Shown one piece after another: positions 1-5,365 of a DNA stretch of 5,365 nucleotides. Location of the stretch: assembly GCA_013298265.1 (NCBI GenBank), contig JAAFHE010000311.1, positions 1 through 5,365 of the forward strand, read 5' to 3'. The position numbers and the translations under genes are program-made. Position 1 is the stretch's first letter, and every line of letters begins with the position of its first letter. The notes below the pieces were generated by a model. That model had not been told where the DNA came from and made no database searches. It worked only from the letters and a program-made list of their open reading frames with translations. Source of the DNA: Lysobacterales bacterium. Its GTDB lineage: Bacteria > Pseudomonadota > Gammaproteobacteria > Xanthomonadales > Rhodanobacteraceae.

Positions 1-1749
1 GATGCCAACCCGAATACCTCTGAAGGCATCTACGTATTCACCTCGTCGGCGCCGACGGTCGCTGTCGGCGACCTCGTCAACGTCTCGGGCACGGCGCTGG
101 AATTCAACGGCCTGACCGAGATCGGTTCGGCAACCGTCACGCTCGTCAGTGCCGGCAATCCGCTGCCGACCGCGGTCCAGTTCAACGCCACCGTGCCCTC
201 GCCCGATCCGGCCAACCCGACCTGTGTCACGAGCAGCAGCAACTACGAGTGCTTCGAGTTCATGCGTGTGCAGATCGCAGATGGCCTCGTCAGCACCGGC
301 AACCAGCGCTTCGGTTCGCCGGCAACGGAAACCTATGCCGAAGTGTTCGTCACCGCCAACGGCCGCCGCGGCATACGCGAGCCGGGCCTGCTGTATCCGC
401 TGGTGCCCACCGCCGGCAACCTGGCCGCAGGTCGCTGGGACGGCAATCCAGAGCTGTTCGAAGTTGACGCGGATTATTTCGGCGCCGTGCCGGTCGACAC
501 CCCGATCACCGGCGGCACGCGCTTCAGCGCCACCGGCGTGATGGGCTACGACTTCGGCGACTACGAACTCTGGGCGACCCAGTTCACGGTGACCCAGGCG
601 GCGCAGGTGCCGCGTCCGGTGCGCGCGTCCAATGGCGCCGCGGATCTGCGCATCGGTTCGTTCAACATGCTGCGCTTCTGCGACACGACCAACAACGGCT
701 CCGGCGCAGACCCCTGCCTCGCGCCGACACCGACCGTGGACGGCTTCAACTACAAGGTGGCGCGCCTGTCCAAGTACGTCAGCGAAGTGCTGCTGCTGCC
801 CGACGTGCTCGGCGTGGTCGAGGTCGAAAATCTCGCCACGCTCCAGGCATTGGCAACGCGCATCCAGGCCGATACCGGCGTGGCCTACTCGTCGCGCCTG
901 GAAGAAGGCAACGACATCGGCGGCATCGACGTCGGTTTCCTTGTGCGCAACGACCGCGTCACGATCGACACCGTCACGCAGCTTGGCAAGACCCTGACCT
1001 GGAACGACCCGACGGGCAGCCCGACCGCGCTGCTGAACGACCGTCCGCCGCTGCTGCTCGAAGCCACCTTCACCGCCGGCGGCAACCTGCCGTTCGCCGT
1101 GATGGTCGTGCATCCGAAGTCGCGCAGCTGCGTCGACCAGACCGGCGGCGCGACCTGCGTCCAGGCCGACGTCGACCGCAACCGCCTCAAGCGCTTCAAC
1201 CAGGGCAAGTACCACGCCGAGCAGATCCAGGCATTCCAGCTCGCCCATCCGGGCCGGGTCCTTACGGTCGTCGGCGATTTCAACGACTACCAGTTCAGCG
1301 ACGGCTGGACCCACATGCTCGGCATGATGGAAGGCAAGCACGACGACGCGGCCAACCTGCTCGACTACGCCGGCAACACCGTGGTCAACCCGTCGCTGTG
1401 GAACGCGGTGATGTCGGTGCCGGAGAACGAGCGCTACTCGTTCCTGTTCACCGAAAATTTCGGCGTTACCCAGGGCTTCAACACGCGCGACCTGCCGACT
1501 CAGCAGTCGCTCGACCATGCCCTGCTCAACGTCACGGCGCGCAGCCTGTTCGCCGGCTTCGACTATGGCCGAGCCGACAACGACGCACCGAACGAATGGG
1601 AACGCCTGTGCAACGTGGTTCCGACGCCGCCCGCGACGGTTCCGCCGGGCTGCCCGAACATCGCGATCGCAGCGTCCGACCACGACGGCCTGGTCTTCGT
1701 GCTCGCCACCGACCGCATCTTCGGCAACGGCTTCGAGCCCGCCCCGTGA
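1..1749 (+). CDS. Secreted ExeM/NucH-like endonuclease/exonuclease/phosphatase-fold protein (5' end outside window)
   Basis: The frame is open from base 1, so the start and any signal peptide lie upstream; 582 residues are visible. Numbering is from the first visible codon. Residues 1 to about 215 resemble the OB-fold and linker region of ExeM/NucH extracellular nucleases, with 'GDLVNVSGTALEFNGLTEI', a 'DGNPELFEVD' segment and 'GYDFGDYELW'. Residues about 216-570 form the metal-dependent nuclease/phosphatase domain. Its motifs are GSFN (N222), VVEVEN (E274), VVHPKS (H371), GDFND (D426, N428), SLDH (D505) and SDHD (D560, H561), matching the DNase I-type active site. Eight cysteines fall into four close pairs (75/84, 227/239, 377/386, 537/551), which suggests disulphides in an exported protein. 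The protein ends in RIFGNGFEPAP. The family cleaves extracellular DNA for phosphate supply or matrix remodelling, but some motifs differ from classical ExeM ('VHPKS', 'SDHDGL'), so the true substrate is uncertain. A strong terminator follows 31 bp after the stop. Confidence 0.88.
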   Translation, partial: DANPNTSEGIYVFTSSAPTVAVGDLVNVSGTALEFNGLTEIGSATVTLVSAGNPLPTAVQFNATVPSPDPANPTCVTSSSNYECFEFMRVQIADGLVSTGNQRFGSPATETYAEVFVTANGRRGIREPGLLYPLVPTAGNLAAGRWDGNPELFEVDADYFGAVPVDTPITGGTRFSATGVMGYDFGDYELWATQFTVTQAAQVPRPVRASNGAADLRIGSFNMLRFCDTTNNGSGADPCLAPTPTVDGFNYKVARLSKYVSEVLLLPDVLGVVEVENLATLQALATRIQADTGVAYSSRLEEGNDIGGIDVGFLVRNDRVTIDTVTQLGKTLTWNDPTGSPTALLNDRPPLLLEATFTAGGNLPFAVMVVHPKSRSCVDQTGGATCVQADVDRNRLKRFNQGKYHAEQIQAFQLAHPGRVLTVVGDFNDYQFSDGWTHMLGMMEGKHDDAANLLDYAGNTVVNPSLWNAVMSVPENERYSFLFTENFGVTQGFNTRDLPTQQSLDHALLNVTARSLFAGFDYGRADNDAPNEWERLCNVVPTPPATVPPGCPNIAIAASDHDGLVFVLATDRIFGNGFEPAP

Positions 1750-1780
1750 TCGGCTAGACTCAGCGCCGAGCTTCACGCCA

Positions 1781-1810
1781 GGGGGCCGGGAAACCGGCCC
1801 CCTTTGTTTT
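1781..1810 (+). terminator. Rho-independent terminator of the nuclease gene
   Basis: A perfect 9-bp GC stem (GGGGGCCGG at 1781-1789 and CCGGCCCCC at 1794-1802) closes on a GAAA tetraloop (1790-1793). It is followed at once by TTTGTTTTT (1803-1811). The T-tract is on the + strand side only, so it acts on transcripts coming from the nuclease gene. It separates that gene from the TVP38 gene downstream. Confidence 0.93.
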
Positions 1811-1846
1811 TGCGGCGCTTGCAGCGCACGCTCTCGAACACGTCGC

Positions 1847-1898
1847 TGCAGCGCGGCGCGTCGGACCCGGTCTGCACCGGTCGGCGCGCAAGGCTGCA
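1847..1898 (+). repeat. Nested inverted repeat in the leader of the TVP38 gene
   Basis: Three nested complementary arms are visible: TGCAGC (1847-1852) with GCTGCA (1893-1898), GCGCG (1856-1860) with CGCGC (1885-1889), and CCGGT (1867-1871) with ACCGG (1876-1880) around a CTGC loop. The outer internal loop is symmetric (3+3 nt) and the inner one nearly so (6+4 nt). The structure ends 31 nt before the ATG. No T-tract follows, so it is not a terminator. In DNA this GC-rich some complementarity is expected by chance, so any regulatory role is unproven. Confidence 0.4.
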
Positions 1899-1929
1899 AA
1901 ACCCAACGCGGCAACACGACACCCCCGGC

Positions 1930-2655
1930 ATGAAACGTCTACGTTCACTCGCTCCGCTGTTGCTGCTGGTCCTGATCGGTGTCGGTCTGTTCGCCTCGGG
2001 CGTGCTGGACCGCTTCGGGCCCAGCGGGATCGCCGCGGAGCAGCATCTGCTGCAGGAGCAGATCGCGACGCGTCCGCTGCTCGCCGCGCTGGTCCACGTC
2101 GGCATCATCACCGCCGCCATCTCCACCGGCATTCCGGGCACGGTCGTGCTGATCCTTGCCGGCGGCATGCTGTTCGGCGGACCGCTCGGCGCATTGCTGT
2201 CGTCGATCGGCGTGATTCTCGGTGCCAGCGTGCTCTACGCGGCCAGTCGCTTCGCCTTCAGCGGCGACCAGCCCGGGCACGCACCAGCCCTGGTCGAACG
2301 TCTGCGCCAGGGCTATCACGCCCATCCGCACAGCTACACCTTCTTCCTGCGCCTGGTGCCCGTGTTCCCGTTCGGCGGCGTCACGGTCGCACTGGCCTGG
2401 CTGCGCTGCCCGCCCTGGCTGTTCGTGCTGGCCACGGCAATCGGCGGCTCGGTGACCACGACGATCGAAAGCCTGCTCGGCGCAGGCCTGGCGCAGAACC
2501 TCGCCCGCAACGGCACCATCGACCGTCATCTGCTCGCCGACCCGTGGTTCGTCGGCCCTATGTTCGGCATGGCCCTGCTCGCCTTGCTGCCGATCGTGCT
2601 GAACCGCTGGCGCGCCCGTCGGGCAGCACGCACGCAAACCCCGCCAAGCGCCTGA
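1930..2655 (+). CDS. TVP38/TMEM64 family (VTT/DedA superfamily) inner-membrane protein
   Basis: This 241-residue multi-pass protein has the usual length for the family. Residues 1-28 form a Lys/Arg-led hydrophobic first segment. Residues about 55-107 are the first VTT half, with 'GIPGTVVLILAGG', 'LFGGPLGALL' and 'LGASVLYAASR'. Residues 138-158 carry the family signature around R141 ('FFLRLVPVFPF'). Residues 161-187 and 206-224 are further membrane segments, and the tail is basic (RWRARRAAR). Relatives include TMEM41B and VMP1, which are lipid scramblases, and bacterial DedA proteins, some of which move polyprenyl-phosphate carriers; the substrate here is not known. The second half departs from the consensus I remember: the usual G-x-x-P-G-T stretch reads GGSVTT at 172-177. 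The ATG at 1930 was chosen because it begins the typical basic-then-hydrophobic N-terminus; the frame also runs upstream into the terminator, but that extension is not protein-like. No clear Shine-Dalgarno precedes the ATG. Confidence 0.87.
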   Translation: MKRLRSLAPLLLLVLIGVGLFASGVLDRFGPSGIAAEQHLLQEQIATRPLLAALVHVGIITAAISTGIPGTVVLILAGGMLFGGPLGALLSSIGVILGASVLYAASRFAFSGDQPGHAPALVERLRQGYHAHPHSYTFFLRLVPVFPFGGVTVALAWLRCPPWLFVLATAIGGSVTTTIESLLGAGLAQNLARNGTIDRHLLADPWFVGPMFGMALLALLPIVLNRWRARRAARTQTPPSA

Positions 2656-2675
2656 AAACGGTGTTGAGACTGCGC

Positions 2676-2740
2676 CAGCGGTCGCGTTGTGAGCGACTTC
2701 ACGCATGGGCTATCCTGCGCGCCACTTTGCGTGACCGCTG
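2676..2740. repeat. 11-nt inverted repeat bracketing the glucan-synthase promoter region
   Basis: CAGCGGTCGCG (2676-2686) and CGTGACCGCTG (2730-2740) are inverted copies with one mismatch, which would be a G-U pair in RNA. The arm centres are 54 bp apart, close to five turns of B-DNA, and the arms enclose the candidate -35/-10 pair. They could be half-sites for a regulator, or a long-range hairpin in read-through RNA from the TVP38 gene. The observation is direct; function is inferred. Confidence 0.4.
2687..2716 (+). promoter_or_regulatory. Candidate sigma-70-type promoter for the NdvB-like gene
   Basis: TTGTGA (2687-2692, four of six matches to TTGACA) and TATCCT (2711-2716, four of six to TATAAT) are separated by 18 nt. 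Transcription would start near 2723, giving an untranslated leader of about 35 nt that contains the ribosome binding site. The match is moderate, but it is the best pair in the gap between the two genes. Confidence 0.45.
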
Positions 2741-2748
2741 CACTTTCC

Positions 2749-2752
2749 GAGG
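2749..2752 (+). promoter_or_regulatory. Ribosome binding site fixing the TTG start of the glucan synthase
   Basis: GAGG lies 6 nt before TTG at 2759. The same frame has a stop codon (TGA) at 2732-2734 and no ATG, GTG or TTG between that stop and 2759. The next ATG in frame is more than 110 codons inside, past the membrane anchor and part of the GH17 domain. Together these make TTG at 2759 the only sensible start. Confidence 0.75.
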
Positions 2753-2758
2753 TTTGTC

Positions 2759-5347
2759 TTGAGCAATCCACAGCCCCCTGCTGTCCAGAAATCGCTGTGG
2801 AGTGCCGTCCTCCTCGCTCTCGTCATCGTGGGGCTCAACATCGCCCTGTGGGCCTACATCAACCGGCCGGCGCAGATCCCGAGCTGGGAAGGCAAGATCG
2901 AAGGCTTTGCGTTCTCCGCGTTCCAGCGCTACCAGAGCCCGCTGCGCGACAACTATCCGAACGAAGACGAGCTCGCCTCGGACCTGCGCATCATCGCCAG
3001 GCACGCCAAGCGCGTGCGTACCTACTCCTCGCTGGAAAGTGCCGAGATCCCGCGACTGGCACGTGACCTGGGCCTGGATGTCCTGGCCGGCGCCTGGCTC
3101 GACCGGCGCATGGAACACAACGAGATCGAGCTCGAAGCCGTCATCAGCGCCGCGCGGCGCTGGCCCAACATCGACCGAGTGATGATCGGCAACGAAACCA
3201 TGCTGCGCGACGATCTGAAGGTCGAGCAGATGATCGACTACCTCGACCGCGCGCGCGCCGCCATACGCCAGCCGGTCTCGACCGCCGAACCGATCCACAT
3301 CTGGCTGAAGTATCCCGAGCTGGTCAAGCACGTCGACTTCATCACGCTGCACCTGCTGCCGTACTGGGAAGGCGTGCCGCGCAAGGATGCGATCGGCTTC
3401 GCGCTGGGCAACTACAACGAGCTGCGCCGGCTGTATCCCGACAAGAAGGTCGTCATCGGCGAAATCGGCTGGCCGAGCTACGGCGACCGCAAGCGCTTCG
3501 CCGATCCGACCCTGGCCGACGAGGCCCACTTCATCCGCGAGTGGCTCAACGTCGCACGCGACCAGGGTCTCGACTACTACATCATGGAAGCGTTCGACCA
3601 GCCGTGGAAGGAAGAAACCGGCGGCCGTGCGGAAGCCTACTGGGGCGTGTTCGGCGCCGACCGCAATCCGAAGTTCTCCATGGTCGGTCCGGTCATCGAA
3701 GATCCGAGCTGGCCGTGGAAGGCGTTCGCCGCGTCGGGACTCGCGCTGTTTCCGATGATCTGGTTCGCCTGGGCCTTCACGCGCTTCCGCGTCGCCGGGC
3801 GGCTGTTCTTCCTCAGCCTGATCCAGCTCTCCGCCGGCGTGCTGGTGTGGTCGACCACGGTGCCCTACACCTTCTATCTGGATCCGATCGACTGGGCCAT
3901 GCTCGGCGTGCTGATGCCGGCGCAGCTGGCCATCATCGGCATCCTGCTGATCAACGCGTTCGAGTTCACCGAAGTGATCTGGCGGCGCAGCTGGCTGCGC
4001 GGCTACGGCCTGTTGACGCCGGCACCCGACGAGCGCCAGCCCTTCGTCTCCGTGCACCTGGCCTGCTGCAACGAGCCGCCGGAGATGGTGATCCTCACGC
4101 TCGACTCCCTCGCTGCGCTCGACTACGAGAACTTCGAGGTTCTCGTGCTCGACAACAACACCAAGAACGAAGCGGTGTGGAAGCCGGTGGAAGAGCACTG
4201 CGCCAAGCTCGGTCCGCGCTTCCGCTTCTTCCACCTGAGCCCGTGGCCCGGCTTCAAGGCCGGCGCACTGAACTTCGGCCTGACGCAGACCGATCCGCGC
4301 GCCGAAGTCATCGCCGCGGTCGACGCCGACTACGCGGTCCGCGCCGACTGGCTCAAGGCGCTGACCGGCTATTTCCACGATCCGAAGATCGCCGTGGTGC
4401 AGTGCCCGCAGGCGCATCGCGACTGGGAACACAACGAATTCCGCCGCATGACCAACTGGGAATACGACGGCTTCTTCCGCATCGGCATGCATCATCGCAA
4501 CGAGCGCAACGCCATCATCCAGCACGGCACCATGACCATGGTCCGGCGCGACGTGCTCGAGCGCACCGGCAACTGGTCGGAATGGACCATCTGCGAAGAC
4601 GCGGAACTCGGCCTGCGCCTGATGCAGGAAGGCCTGGAGCTGGTCTATGTCGACGAGGTCATGGGTCGCGGCCTGACCCCGGCCGACTTCACTGCGTACA
4701 AATCGCAGCGCTATCGCTGGGCCTTCGGCGCGATGCAGATCCTCAAGGGCCGCTGGAGCTGGCTCACGCGCAAGGGTCCGCTCAGCGCCGGCCAGCGCTT
4801 CCACTTCCTGACCGGCTGGTTCAGCTGGTTCGCCGACGCGCTGCATCTCGTGTTCACGATGATGGCGCTGTTCTGGACCGCGCTGATGCTGTCGCTGCCG
4901 AAGTATTTCAACCTGCCGCTGCAGCTGTTCCTGATTCCGATCATGGGCTTCTTCATTTCCAAGGCGATATTCGGCATTGCGCTGTATCGCGTGCGCGTAC
5001 CGTGTTCGTGGAAGGACACGATCATGGCCGCGATCGCGAGCATGGCGCTGAGCCACGCGATCGCGCGCGGCATCTTCATGGGCCTGATCAAGAAAAAAGG
5101 CGAGTTCGTGCGCACGGCCAAGAGCCGGCGCCTGTCGAACCGGCCCAGCGCGTTCAGCTCGGTGCGCGAGGAATTGCTGATGTTTGTCGCGCTGGTCTGC
5201 GCGATCGTCGGCATGATGCTGTCGTTCGGCTTCCAGTACACCGAAGGCAAGCTGTGGATGGTCATCCTCGGCGCGCAGGCGATTCCTTACACCTCGGCGC
5301 TTATCGGCGCCTGGATCGCGCACCGTGCCGGCGAGGAAGCCGGCTGA
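2759..5347 (+). CDS. ndvB: NdvB-type beta-glucan synthase: periplasmic GH17 domain fused to a processive GT2 glycosyltransferase
   Basis: The 862-residue membrane enzyme is complete and begins at TTG. Residues 13-33 are an N-terminal anchor. Residues about 42-312 are a GH17 domain with acid/base E146 in IGNE and nucleophile E235 in GEIGWPS. Three membrane segments (about 325-341, 348-367, 377-400) lead to a cytoplasmic GT2 domain (about 428-660). It carries D465 in LDNN, KAGALN (500-505), the UDP-sugar DxD at D522/D524, E613-D614 in ICED, and QRYRW (650-654), the QxxRW mark of processive synthases. About five membrane segments follow (roughly 686-713, 719-743, 754-775, 806-825, 832-853). Helix counting puts GH17 in the periplasm and GT2 in the cytoplasm. 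Pseudomonas aeruginosa NdvB, which makes periplasmic beta-1,3-glucans linked to biofilm antibiotic tolerance, has the same domain order and about the same length. GT2 would polymerise UDP-glucose while GH17 transfers, branches or cyclises the chain; this is inferred from family. The symbol follows Pseudomonas/Bradyrhizobium usage; the Sinorhizobium NdvB is an unrelated cyclic beta-1,2-glucan synthase. Confidence 0.9.
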   Translation: MSNPQPPAVQKSLWSAVLLALVIVGLNIALWAYINRPAQIPSWEGKIEGFAFSAFQRYQSPLRDNYPNEDELASDLRIIARHAKRVRTYSSLESAEIPRLARDLGLDVLAGAWLDRRMEHNEIELEAVISAARRWPNIDRVMIGNETMLRDDLKVEQMIDYLDRARAAIRQPVSTAEPIHIWLKYPELVKHVDFITLHLLPYWEGVPRKDAIGFALGNYNELRRLYPDKKVVIGEIGWPSYGDRKRFADPTLADEAHFIREWLNVARDQGLDYYIMEAFDQPWKEETGGRAEAYWGVFGADRNPKFSMVGPVIEDPSWPWKAFAASGLALFPMIWFAWAFTRFRVAGRLFFLSLIQLSAGVLVWSTTVPYTFYLDPIDWAMLGVLMPAQLAIIGILLINAFEFTEVIWRRSWLRGYGLLTPAPDERQPFVSVHLACCNEPPEMVILTLDSLAALDYENFEVLVLDNNTKNEAVWKPVEEHCAKLGPRFRFFHLSPWPGFKAGALNFGLTQTDPRAEVIAAVDADYAVRADWLKALTGYFHDPKIAVVQCPQAHRDWEHNEFRRMTNWEYDGFFRIGMHHRNERNAIIQHGTMTMVRRDVLERTGNWSEWTICEDAELGLRLMQEGLELVYVDEVMGRGLTPADFTAYKSQRYRWAFGAMQILKGRWSWLTRKGPLSAGQRFHFLTGWFSWFADALHLVFTMMALFWTALMLSLPKYFNLPLQLFLIPIMGFFISKAIFGIALYRVRVPCSWKDTIMAAIASMALSHAIARGIFMGLIKKKGEFVRTAKSRRLSNRPSAFSSVREELLMFVALVCAIVGMMLSFGFQYTEGKLWMVILGAQAIPYTSALIGAWIAHRAGEEAG

Positions 5348-5365
5348 CGGGTCCGCGCCGTCGCA

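Noticed and set aside
149..541. Alternative-frame ORFs inside the nuclease gene, for example 149-541, 632-997 and the - strand frame 885-1283.
   Set aside because: They give Arg/Ser/Pro/Ala-rich products typical of out-of-frame reading of GC-rich DNA, and the overlapping frame has all the active-site motifs.
1815..1827. Small hairpin GCGCT-TGC-AGCGC just after the terminator.
   Set aside because: A five-pair stem with a three-base loop is common by chance in DNA this GC-rich, and no T-tract or conserved position supports a function.
1804..1929. Upstream extension of the TVP38 gene to a TTG at 1804.
   Set aside because: It would start within the T-tract of the terminator and add 42 residues of Arg/Ser/Thr-rich sequence before a good hydrophobic N-terminus. 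The ATG at 1930 is far more plausible.
1517..1933. Open frame crossing from the nuclease gene through the terminator to the TVP38 start.
   Set aside because: The product is low-complexity Arg/Ser/Thr/Ala sequence and it spans a strong terminator; not credible as a gene.
1945..2706. A 253-codon - strand open frame opposite the TVP38 gene.
   Set aside because: It is rich in Gln, Arg, Ala, Asp and Glu and resembles no family I know. It mirrors the codon pattern of the real gene and is an antisense shadow.
4711..5265. A 184-codon - strand frame with some hydrophobic stretches opposite the end of the glucan synthase.
   Set aside because: The hydrophobic stretches lie opposite the real transmembrane helices; no start signal or family resemblance is visible.
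2699..5323. An 874-codon open frame on the - strand opposite the glucan synthase.
   Set aside because: Its composition is dominated by Arg, His, Gln, Asp, Glu and Val, with no domain or membrane segment recognised. It is the expected antisense shadow of a GC-rich gene whose + strand frame has clear GH17 and GT2 catalytic motifs.
5348..5365. Search for a terminator or next gene after the glucan synthase.
   Set aside because: Only 18 bases remain in the window; no hairpin or start signal can be judged.

Overview
The window is GC-rich (roughly two thirds G+C), gene-dense DNA with all three genes on the + strand. It looks like a gammaproteobacterium of the Xanthomonadales/Lysobacterales (Lysobacter, Dokdonella or Rhodanobacter type). 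Three things suggest this: strong G/C preference at third codon positions, a fused GH17-GT2 glucan synthase of the Pseudomonas NdvB type, and a secreted protein ending in an 'IFGNGFE' tail, which I recall from many exported proteins of that order. The taxonomy is inferred; there is no rRNA or other marker gene here.

Layout. (1) Positions 1-1749 hold the 3' part of a secreted endonuclease/exonuclease/phosphatase-fold protein of the ExeM/NucH extracellular nuclease type. It has an OB-like N-terminal region, a complete set of recognisable active-site motifs and four closely spaced cysteine pairs. (2) A textbook rho-independent terminator follows (1781-1810). (3) A GC-rich leader of about 120 bp, with a nested inverted repeat, precedes a 241-residue TVP38/TMEM64 (VTT/DedA superfamily) membrane protein at 1930-2655. 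(4) A 103-bp gap contains a candidate promoter bracketed by an 11-nt inverted repeat, then a Shine-Dalgarno sequence and a TTG start. (5) Positions 2759-5347 encode a complete 862-residue membrane enzyme. It combines a periplasmic GH17 beta-1,3-glucan-acting domain with a cytoplasmic processive GT2 synthase domain, and is probably an NdvB-type beta-glucan synthase.

How they fit together. The nuclease is transcriptionally closed off by its terminator and is probably unrelated in function to what follows. The TVP38 and NdvB-like genes have no visible terminator between them and could be partly co-transcribed, although the second seems to have its own promoter. A functional link (lipid handling next to a periplasmic glucan synthase) is only a hypothesis.

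I do not see a mobile element, CRISPR array, RNA gene or wholly new system. The most interesting items are the C-terminal tail of the nuclease, the divergent TVP38 protein, a 16-nt box shared by both intergenic regions, and the inverted repeat around the glucan-synthase promoter.
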